From positions 15,786,001 through 15,850,000 of the forward strand of contig NC_086192.1 of NCBI RefSeq assembly GCF_023053635.1: 64,000 nucleotides of DNA. The letters run 5' to 3'. Of the stretch, positions 1-11,127 are shown piece by piece. Numbering within the stretch: the stretch's first letter is position 1; the number at the start of each line of letters is the position of its first letter. Both the position numbers and the translations under genes were made by a program. Origin of the DNA: Elgaria multicarinata webbii. Taxonomy: Eukaryota > Chordata > Lepidosauria > Squamata > Anguidae. The notes below the pieces were generated by a model that searched no databases, was not told where the DNA came from, and was given only the letters and a program-made list of their open reading frames with translations.

Positions 1-328
1 AGCCAATGGCTTGCAAGGGGTGGGCGGGATCTGCCTGGGTCCAAGTCCCAGTGCTCACCGACAGCGGAAGAGGTGGCAAACCTACCTCTTGACTGGGCCA
101 CCTCAGAGAGCAGGCATCCGACGGAATGCTCCTCAGCAAAGCCCCTTGCCTGCATGCAGAGAACTAGCATTTGCCGGAGAAGGCCCAACTAGAAGCTCTC
201 TCCCTGAGATGCTGGCTTTCTACATGCAGGGATTTTGATTTTTTCAGGCTGGTGCACACATGACGTTTACTGCCCCACCGAGTATGGATCAGGACCAGAT
301 CCAGGCCAGCACGGTGGCCGATGTTCAC

Positions 329-505
329 CTTTCCGGACGTGACTGTAGCTTGAAGCTCTTGGTACTGCCTCTGTAGAGCGCAAATTTGCTGGTCTTTCGC
401 TAGGAGCGCGCTGGCTTGCTCTCGCAGGTCTGTGGCCCGTTGGCGGACGAGCGCTTTCTTGCAGAGACCCGCGCAAGAACCCTTCACGGCTACCGGAGCG
501 TTCAC
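329..505 (-). CDS. TSPOAP1: TSPOAP1 coding exon, LLAKDQQI coiled-coil block
   Basis: 59 codons, phase 0. Acceptor CCGACGCAG|GTG, donor AAG|GTGAAC. It encodes VNAPVAVKGSCAGLCKKALV, RQRATDLREQASALLAKDQQ and ICALQRQYQELQATVTSGK, matching the human block with CRKALARQRARDL and ASALLAKDKQIAALQQ. A GTG lies at the first codon only because the exon begins there; it is not a translation start. The next exon (human WLHVRDFDRLL) was looked for at 1-328 and not found. Confidence 0.9.
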
Positions 506-2582
506 CTGCGTCGGAAAAAGAGAGCCATCTGCACCTTGGATTGCTTTCCGGAAAGGCAGGGTGGAAATCTTTTAAGCAAACAGATTGGATCCTTATATTG
601 AGTCAGCTCCTGGGTCCACCTAGCCCAGTATTGCCAACACTGGCTGGCAGCAGCAAAAGGCTCTGGCAGGTGTTTTTTCAGCCCTACCTGGAAATGCAGC
701 TGGGGAATCGAACCCGGGACCTTTTGCATGAAAAGCAAGGACTGTACCACTCAGCTAAAAACCCTTTCCATAAAGAGAGGGGATGGAGAAACCTACAACC
801 ACACTAGTTTGGATTCATTTCCACATTTTTCTTCCGGAAAGTATTTAATAGGAGACTAAAGAAACTAGGAAACTCTTTCTCTGACTTTCTCTCTCTCTTT
901 CCCCCTCTTTTTCTGTCTTTGAATCTTTCTGTCTCACAACATCCCTGCGAGGTAGGCCAGGCTGAGCGAAAGCAGTGAGTCAGCCAGTGAGTTTAATATT
1001 CTGAAATTCTGGCTGCCAAGATTTTTTTAAAAAAAAAAATGCTTGCCCTTGAAAAAAGTTTGTTTTTTGATGATGGAAGTGTCAGGATTGCCAACCCTCA
1101 GAGGAATTCCCCAGTCCATTAATCAATTCTCCTGATTGATCGGCAAGCCCAGAGCAGTGAATCAGACAGGGATGCAACAGACAGCCTCTTCTGGCAGCAG
1201 GCAATTGCATTGGGCCTTTGGTTCAGGAGCAATTGAATGATCCCATTACACACACCATGCAGAGAAGGAGCAAAATTACCAGTCCTCTAGCAGAGGCAAA
1301 TTCAGAGCAGCGACTCACACAGAGACATAACAAGGAGTCTCCTCAGAGAGCGGCTCATTCTGCTACACCTCTGCAGCAGATGTGACCGGTCACACACCTG
1401 CTTGGCAGAAGGACCAGCCCCCAGCAGAGACCGGGCGGAAGGGGGAACGGCAGGAGCAGTAAATCATTCAGAGATGCATCAAGCAACCTCCTGCATTGGC
1501 AGGAGCAAAACACTCGTGGCTTTTTCCATTTTTGTTTTGCTGATTTCTTGTGGCACTGCAGCAGTGTTCTCCCAGCCCATCCGCGCCCCCCGCCACACAG
1601 TTTGGGCGCGGTGATCTAACCACTACACCACACTGCCAAGCCAGGGCATTTTGACTGTGAGGGTGGGAAGAGGCCGGACAGGGCAGGCACGTACCACCTT
1701 GAGGTTGGCTTCTTGAAGCTTCCGGGCCCTCTCCTCCAGGCGCTTGGCAATGACAGCCAGCTCAGCGTTCTTCCTTTTCAGGTGCCGCACCTTCTCCTGC
1801 GTCTCGGGGAAGCAGCTCTTGCGCTGAGGACCGAAAGAGGAAGGAGAAAAGGCCTGAGCACCTCTGGACAACTGTCCAAGCGTACTTTTCAACTGTGGCC
1901 ACTGTGATTGGGGCAAGGAGGGCAGGATGGGACCCCCCTCCCTCTCCCTCGGGCCTGGTGGCGCTGGGCAGAGTCAGCGTGGATTTCTTTATCAGAGGTT
2001 GTTTTCAGGACGCCATTAAGGGCCAAACCTTCTCAAGGCCGCATATGAGATAAAAACCACCTCCAAGTGGGCACAATAATAAAAACAATGTGCATCTTCA
2101 AGAAGAATCCATGAAAAGAGGCAGAACCAATTTCAAAAAACCAAGAAAGCAGAAACGACCAATGAAACCAGCAGCTCAAGACGTGATGGGAAGGCCAGCG
2201 AGAACAGGTGGGCGGGTGTCAAAGGGGCCCAAACGCCCCCCTTCTGTGCCATCGATTTATGGGCTTGCAAGAGACCTCTGGGACGCGCTACTCAGGTTAT
2301 GTGCAGCACATCCACAAAGCCAGGCCAACCTGCAGCACACATGTACTTGGACTCCACCTGCTATTATCCCCAGCTAGCATGGCCGACGGGCGGGGATAAT
2401 GAGAGTTGGAGCCCAACACCGTCTGGGTGGGTCACGGGTGGGCCACCCCTGCTTCCGAGACGCAGGATCCTCACCAGCAGGCTGTTCTCCTTCTTGAGGC
2501 TGGCGCAACGGGATTGCAGCTCCTCTAGCGCCGTCAGGAGCACTTGGTTCTGCCGCAGGAGACAGCGATAACTCACCCCGTA
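329..2582 (-). CDS. TSPOAP1: TSPOAP1 (RIMBP1), N-terminal coiled-coil part, three exons (partial gene)
   Basis: TSPOAP1 (RIM-binding protein 1, also a partner of the mitochondrial TSPO) is a presynaptic scaffold that links RIM and voltage-gated calcium channels through SH3 and fibronectin III domains. Only its N-terminal coiled-coil part is here: join of 2475-2582, 1695-1823 and 329-505, all phase 0, 138 codons with no stop. The protein reads on from ENSLL through KSCFPETQEKVRHLKRKNAE and AVIAKRLEERARKLQEANLK to ASALLAKDQQICALQRQYQE, closely following the human segment recalled as FPETEEKVRRLKRKNAELAV and ASALLAKDKQIAALQQECRE. The SH3 and FN3 exons would lie left of position 1. RIMBP2 is the nearest alternative, but the FPET..ELAVIAKRLEERARKLQE block and the SUPT4H1-RNF43 neighbours point to TSPOAP1. 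The start codon is unresolved. Confidence 0.88.
593..772 (-). mobile_element. tRNA-derived SINE
   Basis: On the minus strand it reads GCTGAGTGGTACAGTCCTTG, a tRNA-like A box, then GGTTCGATTCC, a perfect B box, followed by the body ending in GGGCTAGGTGGACCCAGGAG. Same family as 61034-61212. Confidence 0.8.
936..1000 (-). mobile_element. SINE core fragment
   Basis: CACAACATCCCTGCGAGGTAGGCCAGGCTGAG is the minus-strand form of the CORE-SINE middle (CTACCTCGCAGGGatgttgtga). No tRNA head is attached. Confidence 0.55.
1598..1642 (-). mobile_element. SINE tRNA-head fragment
   Basis: GCGGTGATCTAACCACTACACCACACTGCC is the complement of a GTGGTGTAGTGGTTAGATCAC tRNA-like head. Short fragment in a TSPOAP1 intron. 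Confidence 0.6.
1695..1823 (-). CDS. TSPOAP1: TSPOAP1 coding exon, FPET coiled-coil block
   Basis: 43 codons, phase 0 at both ends. Acceptor GGTCCTCAG|CGC, donor GTG|GTACGT. It encodes RKSCFPETQEKVRHLKRK, then NAELAVIAKRLEERARKLQE and ANLKV. This is the best-conserved part of the gene in the window, nearly identical to human, and is rich in charged heptads. It is followed by a 1189-base intron. Confidence 0.92.
2475..2582 (-). CDS. TSPOAP1: TSPOAP1 coding exon, first coiled-coil heptads
   Basis: 36 codons, phase 0 at both ends. The acceptor follows a pyrimidine run ending CTTTCCAG and the donor is CTG|GTGAGG. The peptide starts YGVSYRCLLRQ and contains LLTALEELQSRCASLKKENS, which corresponds to the human LLRALGELRQRCAILKEENQ. 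The leading YGVSYRC has no human match that I recall. The reading frame stays open upstream of the acceptor, so a longer first exon cannot be excluded, but the splice site is good. Confidence 0.8.
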
Positions 2583-3544
2583 CTGGAAAGCCGAAGGGTG
2601 GGATGAAGAGCAGAGCAGAGCAGAGCGAGAAGTAGAAAAGAGTATCTCAGTGTACAGCTGGCTGTATTTCTCTAGCCACACCCCTCCTCCTCTAGCCACG
2701 CCCATTCAGCACCACTTCATTCCCCCCCCACACACACAGCCCGCCCCCCAGCTCACGCCATTCAGATGGGTGGAACTACAAGTCCAGCCAGCCTGGCCAT
2801 GATACACCTGTGCCCTTGCCGTCGGAGACATAAAACTAGGTATTCGTCTCCTGGGCTAGGAGTTGCACCCAAACATCTCTGGAGGGCACCAGTTTGGAAA
2901 AGAATGGTTTCAAAAACTGTAGCAACCTTAATAGTTTAGGCTTGTCATGTTGCTGTTTCTAAAGCGACCCTCAAAAGCAAACCTCTCAATCAAAACTGGA
3001 GAAGTCTGAAGTTCAAAGAGCTGTTCTACACAAGGCATTTATTGTGTAGTGCTGCTCATTCCCAACTCACGTATTTGTTTGCAGATTGTTTAAAGAACAT
3101 CGAGACCCTCCAGTTTCCCTTCTGGTTTTTAAATATCACTTTTGGCATGTTTTTTTTACAGCGGAGAAAACGTAGTATTATTTCTGAAAATGAAAGAAAA
3201 TGTGTTTCTGCGCTACTCTGCAATATTACAGTGCCACCTAGAGGTTATGTAGCAGAACAGCAGGAAAGGAAACGGTCTTCATGGGGCATTCAGATCTCAA
3301 TTCTGTGACAAAAGCGAAAGTAGATACAGTGGATTAACAGCCTTGTGTAGAGAAGCTCACCAAACCAGATGCAAAACTCAACGCTCTAGCAAATTTCAAA
3401 CTGTTGCAAAAAGAAAAAATCAACCATTTTTTCTGTGCTTAGAGGGGTGTTGAAACTTGACCGTTCGTTCAGGCTCCACACTGTCAGTGGTAACATAACA
3501 GGTTAAATAGGCTACGGGATGAGGATTACTCAGCAGAGTGTTTA
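2583..3544. other. Stretch with no recognised gene
   Basis: It lies upstream of the first certain TSPOAP1 exon, in the presumed first intron. There is a C-rich run at 2725-2755 and an 88-codon plus frame at 3042 with no recognisable domain. I see no repeat family here. Confidence 0.4.
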
Positions 3545-3896
3545 TAGAATCATAGAATAGCAGAGTTGGAAGGGGCATATAAGGCCATCAAGTCCAAACC
3601 CCTGCTCAATGCAGGAATCTACCCTAAAGCATCCCTGACAGAGGGTTGTCCAGCTGCCTCTTGAAGGCCTCGAGTGTGGGAGAGCCCACAACCTCCCTAG
3701 GTAACTGGTTCCATTGTCGTACTGCTCTAACCGTCAGGAAGTTTTTCCTGATGTCCAGCCAGAATCTGGCTTCCTTTAACTTGAGCCTGTTATTCCGTGT
3801 CCTGCACTCTGGGATGATCGAGAAGAGATCCTGGCCCTCCTCTGTTTGACCACCTTTCAAGTCCTTGAAGAGTGCTATCATGTCTCTCCTCACAGC
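3545..3896 (-). mobile_element. CR1 LINE 3' end
   Basis: It opens on plus with the complement of the ATTCTATG tail. The minus frame 3893-3624 encodes the CR1 ORF2 C-terminus ([56 protein letters not shown]). 5'-truncated, as is usual for the family. Confidence 0.93.
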
Positions 3897-4002
3897 CTGT
3901 AGCAGGGTTTAGACATTCTTGCGAAGTCTTTGTGAAGCACAGAGGTAACATTCCTCTTTCTACCCTTCCCCATAACTACTGCTTCCACATCCCCTATTTA
4001 TT

Positions 4003-4226
4003 TATTTAATTACATCTGTATCTCACCTTAAAGAACCCAAATTAGCATACGTAAGCCGCCTCCTCTCCACTTTATCCTCACAACAACCACCCTGTGAGGT
4101 AGGTCGGGCTGAGAGTCTGTGACTGGTCCAAAGTCACCCAGTGGGTTTCCACGGCTGACTGGGGACTAGAACCCAGATCTCCCAACTCCCAGTCCGACAC
4201 TCTAACCACTAGGCCACATTAGCTCA
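4003..4226 (-). mobile_element. tRNA-derived CORE-SINE, near full length
   Basis: The minus strand reads GTGGCCTAGTGGTTAGAGTG, then GGTTCTAGTCCCC as B box, TGGGTGACTTTGGACCAGTC and CCTCACAGGGTGGTTGTTGT (MIR-like core), and ends in TTTATTTA-type tail. A second copy is at 47203-47432. Confidence 0.85.
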
Positions 4227-5160
4227 TATGTTTGTCAACCCTGATTTTATTATTATTATTATTTTGAAAGAAACCTAAGCACATGTTATTTTGCATTTTA
4301 AGCTTACTTAAGTTACTGTACTATCATGGCAACAGGAATAAAATGGAGTTTGGTTCAGCTGCCCTGATGCCCACCTGCCACTGTTTGGGGGGTCAAGGGG
4401 GGAGCCCCAGATGTCACCCACAAATTATAACCTTAACGGTACCACTGGTTGCAGGAATGCTAATAATAAAAAAACACATCTTCTCCACATGGCTTGGTCC
4501 AGCAGCAAACCGAAAATTCGTAGTAGCGACCCCAGCGCAAAATAAGCGCTTCTCCGTCTTTAAGGAAAGCAGCCTCAAATGAAGTCATGTCATTTCAGGA
4601 AAGGCGGCCGCCTGTCATATCTGCCTGCCAGTCGCATTTCTGTCGCCCTCTTCGCTTAGCTGCCTCTTCGGATTCTTTTTAAGCCAGCCAGAGACTTCCT
4701 CTCTTTGAAACGACAAGGCCTTTCAAATGCTTTCCCTGCATCCAAGGTCAAACCTCACCCAAGGAACACTAATTGGCGCGGGCGTCGATGACAGAACGGG
4801 CCATTCGATTCCGGGAAGCGATGGCACCAGAACGCATCTCGCGGAGAATGACTCAATCCGACACATCCAGGCTACAAATTTGGTGCAAGACGCTGGAATG
4901 GCTTTGGAACAGGAACAGCCTCCTTGGCGAAGAGGCTAATCAGGGTGGATGTGTCGGAGGTGGGGGGGGCACAGCTAAAACCGCCCCACCCCTGGTCCTC
5001 AAAGGCATGACGATTCAGGGCAGGACACACCAACAGATTAGGACACCCTCGGTTGTAAACCTTGGCCTACAGAATTCATATAGCTGTGTGATTTTAATTT
5101 ATTTTAGTTTATTTGAAACATTTCTTGGCTGTCTTGTGGGGATGATTAGGTAAATCCACA
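4227..5160. other. Stretch with no recognised gene or repeat
   Basis: A 126-codon plus frame (4773-5153) shows no known domain and is interrupted by G-runs. An (ATT)n run lies at 4245-4263. Presumed TSPOAP1 intron. Confidence 0.35.
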
Positions 5161-5162
5161 GA

Positions 5163-5400
5163 ACAGGGGCGTAGGACGTCTTTTAGAGTGAGGGCCAGGC
5201 TGCACTTCAGAGAAGCTGTCAGGGGCCACATGGTGGTGGCGGGCATGGCCGAAGGCGAAAGGCGAAACGGCCAAAACACCCCAAATATGAGAGATATTTT
5301 AGCTTAAAGCTCTTGCTGCCGGTCACTCAGACATAGGAGTGGCATTTGAATAGGGGGTCATGGCTACGGTGCCAGTGGGGTGGTGAATCCATTCTGAGTT
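5163..5400 (-). mobile_element. Non-autonomous DNA element, GCAGAACC family (minus copy)
   Basis: On the minus strand it carries AGTGACCGGCAGCAAGAGCTTTAAGCTAAAATA and TGGCCCCTGACAGC, matching the bodies of the copies at 31955, 41310 and 63590. Diverged. Confidence 0.45.
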
Positions 5401-5423
5401 TCAATCAGAACCAGTCAGTATTC

Positions 5424-5482
5424 TGAATCATAGAATAATAGAGTTGGAAGGGGCCTATAAGGCCATCAAGTCCAACCCCTGC
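5424..5482 (-). mobile_element. CR1 LINE 3' tip
   Basis: GAATCATAGAATAATAGAGTTGGAAGGGG is the complement of the CR1 tail; only about 60 bases remain. Confidence 0.85.
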
Positions 5483-5710
5483 TATCCAAGGTGCACTGGG
5501 CATATTGACAGATATAGCCCTATCAGCTCATATCTACACATTTAAACCTCTCTTTACCAGCTAAAGTAAAATTAGTGCCGTGAGGGCATAAGAAGAAACG
5601 CTGCCATCAAAACATATGAAGAGTCCTGTTTGAATGTCTCATTAAAATAACATAAGCTTTGCTCTCGTTTTAATTGTTTTTAATTGATCGGAGGGGGGTG
5701 GGCATCTGAT

Positions 5711-6004
5711 GACCAGGATCTCTTCTCGATCCTCCCAGAGTGCAGGACACAGAATAACGGGCTCAAGTTAAAGGAAGCCAGATTCCAGCTGGACATCAGG
5801 AAATACTTCCTGACGGTTAGAGCAGCACGACAATGGAACCAGTGACCTAGGGAGGTTGTGGGCTCTCCCACACTAGAAGCATTCAAGAGGCAGCTGGACA
5901 ACCCTCTGTCAGGGATGCTGTAGGGTGGATTCCTGCATTGAGCAGGGGGTTGGACTCGATGGCCTTGTAGGCCCCTTCCAACTCTGCTATTCCATGATTG
6001 TATG
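5711..6004 (+). mobile_element. CR1 LINE 3' end
   Basis: Plus-strand copy starting near CCAGGATCTCTTCTCGATCC and ending CTCTGCTATTCCATGATTGTATG. It abuts an opposite-strand LINE fragment at 6005. Confidence 0.92.
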
Positions 6005-6232
6005 ACCCCTACTGGATCCAACCAAAGGTTTATCTCATCCACAGCACTCTCCTACCCATGTTCCCCAGCAACTGGTATACATAGGCTTCCTGCCTCTGAT
6101 CATATCGCCATGAGGAGTAGCAGCCATGCCTTCTCCTCCAGGAATCCCTCTTCGCCCCCTTTTCAGCTATCCACGCCGTTGGCTACCACTACATCTTGCA
6201 TCAGGGAGTTCCACCAATTAATTCCAACCTGA
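6005..6232 (-). mobile_element. CR1/L3-like LINE 3' end (second family)
   Basis: Complement of the tail seen at 27560-27880: CCCATGTTCCCCAGCAACTGG, GGCTTCCTGCCTCTGAT, TTCTCCTCCAGGAAT, CATCTTGCATCAGGGAGTTCCA. Clearly a different family from the ATTCTATG-tailed CR1. Confidence 0.8.
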
Positions 6233-6504
6233 TCACGCAAACGGACAAGCTAGCTGAAGCCAGAACAGTGGCTGGCAAAGAACAAGAAAGAGCTTGCCGG
6301 TCCTTCGGCTATGTACGTTCTGGCGGCCACAAAACGGCAATTCAAATTCATTGATTAGGACGCTGTTAACTGCAAGCCCGGTAGTTGACCGTCACGCTGT
6401 ATTATCGGTCTGTTTTCGTGGGCTCAGCCTGGGGGGCTCATGCTTTTGAACAGTGAGGAGCTTTACAAACAGAAATGATGGCAAACGCCTTTAATCCCTG
6501 ACGC

Positions 6505-6607
6505 ATCTGTCGGGGATGCTTTAGGGTGGATTCCTGCACTGAGCAGGGGGTTGGACTCGATGGCCTTGCAGGCCCCTTCCAACTCTGCTATTCTATGATT
6601 CTATGAT
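6505..6607 (+). mobile_element. CR1 LINE 3' tip
   Basis: From GTCGGGGATGCTTTAGGGTGG to CTATTCTATGATTCTATGATT, with the tandem 8-base tail. Confidence 0.9.
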
Positions 6608-7830
6608 TAAATTGGGTCCAGTCCTCTGCAAACCCGGTTTCACTGTCCATCGTTCTTGCCTGAGGCTCTTGTCTTGTGTTGGAGTTGGGAGCCCTGTATT
6701 AGAGACCATTTCGGACCTGCCGCTTTTCTTGTGTGTTCCCTGGGCATCACAAAAATTGCACAGGCTTGAAACTGCTTTTAAAAAGTGCAGCATAGAGCCA
6801 TGTCTAAGAAACCGAGCCTCCAGGCACAGCAGCAGTATCTCTTGACTTCTTTATTAGTAGGTTCATCTGCCACCCTGCTCAGATGTCCTCGTTCAATCTA
6901 TTGTTCCTTGCTGCCGTGCAAGCTGTCTTGGTCCTAAAGACCCATCAGGTCTACCAAGGACCTGCTCCAGGTGAAGGTGAGATCTGCTTGAACTGGACGG
7001 TTGACACAATTGACACTGCTGCCTGGATTTTGGGACTCTTTGGGGGCGGGGCTAGGGAGACTGTCATGAGGAGCGCCTGCACTTCAAAACACACCGCTAC
7101 ACCACCGGAGATGGCAGGAGAAGCAGGGCCATCCCACCCACCTTGTTGAAAGGCCAATTGCTATTAGTATTGTTTTTATTCCTCTTCCCTCCTCACCTCT
7201 TTTTCCTTGGATGTTGTGTCTTTTTAGATTATCAGCTGGCGGGTTTTACCAAGCCCACAGAAGATGTTCAGGAAGCCTTCATCAAAAGGTAAAGTCAACC
7301 TGCCAAAGGCCCTCGCTTCCAGTGGTTCAGCTGGGCCTGGATCTTGGGGTCAAAGCCCAGCGCCCCAGCCCAAATAATTACCCGGAGAGCACCGAGAGAT
7401 GCGATCAAAGGCAAACAGGCCGGCCTTCAGCACCAGAGTTGATGTCATTTGCCGCAACATCCTTCCTTTCTTACCATATTAAAAAGCATTTCCTATTCAG
7501 GGGCCAGACGTACATTTATTCATTCATTCCATTTCTATACCAAAGCTCTCTGGGTGGTTGACATGGTTACGGATGCTCCTTTGATCATTATTATTTTTTA
7601 CTTTAAAAACAGATCATCCGTTTCTACATCGAAACGGTGCTTATTCCCAGGGAAACGCACGGTTTTAGCGTCAGGGCGGCAGAGGCAAATGCCGCTTGAT
7701 TCCCGGAGTCATGATGGCGCTGTGATTTCAGGGCGTTTCATGTGCAAAACTGCAGATGCTCAGAGTATTCCTTTTGTGTCAGGGTTGGCAAAGTCTGTGA
7801 GTGTGAGCGCGTGCATGGGTGTGTCTATTG
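6608..7830. other. Stretch with no recognised gene; one L2-like tail
   Basis: A short minus-strand L2-like tail (CCATTTCTATACCAAAGCTCTCTGGGTGG) lies at about 7518-7562. Nothing else is recognised; the 168-codon plus frame at 7449-7955 runs through this tail and the next MITE and is not a gene. Confidence 0.4.
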
Positions 7831-7838
7831 CTCTAATG

Positions 7839-7964
7839 CAGCCTTCCTCAACCTGGGGCGCTCCAGATGTGTTGGACTGCATCTCCCAGAATGCCCCAGC
7901 TGGCTGGGGCATTCTGGGAGTTGTAGTCCAACACATCTGGAGCGCCCCAGGTTGAGGAAGGCTG
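7839..7964. mobile_element. Fold-back hAT-like MITE with 8-base target duplication
   Basis: A 126-base near-perfect palindrome: left arm CAGCCTTCCTCAACCTGGGG, right arm end CCCCAGGTTGAGGAAGGCTG, with only a tiny spacer. It is flanked by CTCTAATG (7831-7838) and CTTTAATG (7965-7972), an 8-base duplication with one mismatch, which is the hAT signature. Near-identity of the arms suggests a young or gene-converted copy. Confidence 0.88.
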
Positions 7965-8388
7965 CTTTAATGTATCAGGGGTGTAGAAGCAGTTGCAAAG
8001 CATGCAAAGTGGTGGAGGCGGGGCAGAGGGGGGGGAGAGAAATGTGGGTCTTGTGCTCTGCAATGCAAACAATGCAACGTGGACGTCTAAACTAGGGACC
8101 CCTATTAGACCATGAAGGTCGCAACCCTATGCATACTTGGACAGAAGCAAATCCAACTCCTAGCATTCCCCAGCCGGCATAGCGAATCCCGTCCTGGCCG
8201 CTGCATTCCAGTACTTTGCAACTTATTCAAGTCAGAAATGCAGTCCACACAGCAGCCTCCTTGGACTTATCCCAAACATCTGGAAAGCCGCCGGAATATA
8301 GGAAAACGGAGCTCTATGGGTGAAACCCCTGGCTCTCCAAAGACACAGATCCCAGGAGCCAAAGGCCAGTGAGGCGGAACACGTGGGT

Positions 8389-8468
8389 GTGGATTCCTGC
8401 ATTGAGCAGGGGGTTGGACTTGATGGCCTTATAGGCCCCTTCCAACTCTACTATTCTATAATTCTATG
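8389..8468 (+). mobile_element. CR1 LINE 3' tip
   Basis: GGATTCCTGCATTGAGCAGG to CTATTCTATAATTCTATGG. Confidence 0.9.
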
Positions 8469-8761
8469 GCGTCGAAACCAAGACGTCTTCGAAGGAAATA
8501 TCGAAAGGACCCTGATAAGCCGAAAATCTCCCTTCCCATCCAGAGCTGCCACCACGTGCTGAATGTCTAAAAATAAAACTGAGAGGTCTCGGGACTTCAA
8601 GCCTGCCGGGTAGCTAAACTCCGGGACAAGGAAACCCTCCTCTCAGTGCCTCCTAGAAGACCAAAGATCTATTTTTGGCTTCGTTTGCTGCAGAAAGAAC
8701 ATTATTATTATTCCCCCGGCCCCAGCTTGGGTTTATCATTGTAAGAACACCGTTAGTTCAG

Positions 8762-8882
8762 CCTCTCCCCAAACGGGTTCCTTCCAGATGTGTGGGATTG
8801 CAAGTCCCATCACTGGCCATGCTGGCTGGGGGTGATAGGAGTTGTAGTCCCACACATCTGGAAGGCTGCAGGTCGGGGCAGG
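8762..8882. mobile_element. Fold-back hAT-like MITE
   Basis: CTTCCAGATGTGTGGGATTG pairs with GTAGTCCCACACATCTGGAAG around a TGGCCATGCTGGCTGG centre. More diverged than the 7839 copy. Confidence 0.78.
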
Positions 8883-8889
8883 CAGCTTG

Positions 8890-9690
8890 AGTGGGTGGCT
8901 ACCAAAGCCAGGCTGATGCAGTGCAGCACTGCAAGCCCTCTTTGGATGCCTCTCCGTCCCTCTTGCTTTCACCCTGCCCTAAGGCCAGAGGAGAGCCGTC
9001 CCTTCCGGAAACGCTGCCACCTGGCCTGTCCCTGTTGTGACGCACGGCTGCCACTGCAAGGATCCGGCGCATTCCCTTCCCCAAAAGCCACACAGGAACA
9101 CGCAGTGCTAAAGCAGAGATGCCCAGCTGGCACGGAGAACCGGACTCTCCAGCATCGCGAATCTGGGACAGCTGCAGGAGGCGCTTTGCCCAACGCAGCG
9201 AGACCGGCCGTGGGCTGACGTGGGTTCCGCTCTCGTGGGGCGTTGCAAAACCTCTCCCATTCGGGGGGAAAAGACGGCTCTTCCTTTTGCAGAAGAGGGC
9301 CGCTGCTCGGTGGTGGAACACCGGTTTTGCTTAGGGAAGGCCCCGCGGCACGTTCCATCCGTGGCCAGTTCAAAAGGGAGCCACTGATGAGAGCCCCTCC
9401 CCAAGAGCCACGGCCAAAGCAGCCCACCCTCCCTCACCTTTGCCAAAGCTGGCTAGGTGGCAGTCCAAGCCCATCCAGAGGGCCACCAGAGGCCCAGTGC
9501 AGGAGACTGGGAGACGTGGCCCATCGCTTGACGTGGCGTGCGCCGTTTGTTCAGGCCTGGTTTTGCAGAGGGGTCTTTTCCCACAGGGAAAAAGATTGGA
9601 TTTGGGGCTCCGCAGCCCCTCCTTCCTCCCTCAGCGCTCTGGCAGAAAACTGGCAGTCCCCAGCCCCAACGCTCCAAGCTGCCACCAAGG
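8890..9690. other. Moderately GC-rich stretch with overlapping spurious frames
   Basis: Frames of 140-270 codons overlap on both strands between 8899 and 10069, with no domain, no shared splice signals and a SINE inside them. I see no supported gene. Confidence 0.45.
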
Positions 9691-9691
9691 G

Positions 9692-9790
9692 GAAGCGTTG
9701 CACAGTGGTTAAAGGCATAAGCTGTGATGAAACTAGGTTGGATCTCAGCCCACATTCACTGGCTGGCCTTAAGCCACCCCCTCCCCTATC
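9692..9790 (+). mobile_element. Old tRNA-derived SINE (MIR-like)
   Basis: CGTTGCACAGTGGTTAAAGGC, then GGTTGGATCTCAGCCCACATTCACTGGCTGG. Strongly diverged. Confidence 0.55.
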
Positions 9791-11127
9791 ATCACCACCA
9801 CCTTGGCCTACCCGACAGGGGTGTGGAAAGCATTGTCGAGGGCATGGAAAGCAAATGACTTCAAGGCAGGCGTGCAAATGTGTCCACAAATCCTGCCCAC
9901 GCACAAGCAGGGCAGAACTCAGGGGCACGTCAAGAGCTGGCGAAGAGGAGTGCGGGGGGGGGGGGAAGGAGGAAACATCCTTGCCTAGTTTACAAATCTC
10001 CTCTCTTTGCTTTCCTCTGAAATCGACGAAGGAAGAGCCACAGGCCAGGAGCTGCTGACAGCCGAACACTTAAGACAGATTCTCGACAGGATTAGAGAAA
10101 AAGGTTCGTCTCGTCTAGAAGCCAGGATGCCGCCGTGCTCCTAGAGATGCCAGCTGCGTTTTTTAGCCATCATGGCTGGTAGCCGTGGCAGATGGACTCC
10201 TCCCCCCCCCCCCCCCCCGGTGCCCTCTCCTTGGCTCGCCCGGAGGGGAAGGACGCGTCTCCTCTGCAAATGCTCCTTCCTACTGGGCCGGGACCCCCGA
10301 CCAGGGAGGTGCCTTCGGATGGGTTTAGCACATAGGAACAGCCCTGCAGCTCAGCTCACAACGTGGGGAGGAAAACCCGGGCTCCTCCGTCATGTCTGCC
10401 AGCAAGACCGTTCGCCCCATCGATCCTGGCAGCCACAGGTCTGCCGGCCACAAGCCTTGCCACTTCCTCCGCAGTGGGGTGGCGGGGGGCACCCATGGGT
10501 GACCTCTGGGTTAAAAGCAAGCCAATCGGTTCATTTGTATTCATTTTTAAAGCATGCAAGATCATACGGGGGCCATTTTTCTATCGTTAGCATGGTCAGG
10601 AAAAAAACAAGAGGAGGAAATCAGGGGAGCGAAGCCATGTAAGAAGAACCCTAAAAGAGTCTCGTCCACCCAGTATTCTGTTCCCACTCACAAGCAGGGC
10701 CTGAAGGCTTACACCTCTGTTTGCCCCCAGGAGCAGGGCAGTAAGCTATCTTTCCCTTGGATATGGAGGTTCCATTGAGCTAATCCCCCCCATTTCTTTT
10801 CAAGCCAGCATGCCTTCGCCACACCTTACTGTCACTGGGTATTCCGAAGAGTCGACTAGAGGGCTACGACCAGCACACATACAGATTCAACAAGTACAGA
10901 TAAACGGCAGATTAAAAATCCATTTTTCCCCAGCCAGCTGTTTCCAACAGGGGACAGCCCAATGCTTGTGGAATACCACAAGGCAGGCACAGGCACACAC
11001 ACACACATCTGCTCCCAATTTCTGCTATACAGAGATAGACTGTTTCTAAACGTGGAGGTTCATGCTCAGCCTGGCCTCATGCAAGAGTTTAATTTTCTGT
11101 ACGGCACATGCACGTTCCCCCCATTAC
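9791..11127. other. Stretch with no recognised gene
   Basis: It has a G-run at 9955-9965 and a poly-C run at 10202-10218. A 156-codon plus frame at 10172 begins in the poly-C run and is not credible. A short (AC)n run is at 10993-11005. Confidence 0.4.

Noticed and set aside
1-328. Next TSPOAP1 exon at the left edge
   Set aside because: No segment resembling human WLHVRDFDRLLRESQ with splice sites is present on the minus strand.
7449-7955. 168-codon plus frame
   Set aside because: It spans an L2-like tail and the fold-back MITE; its C-terminal half is MITE sequence.
9243-10069. 271-codon plus frame and 172-codon minus frame
   Set aside because: They overlap each other, run through an old SINE, and have no domain or splice signals.
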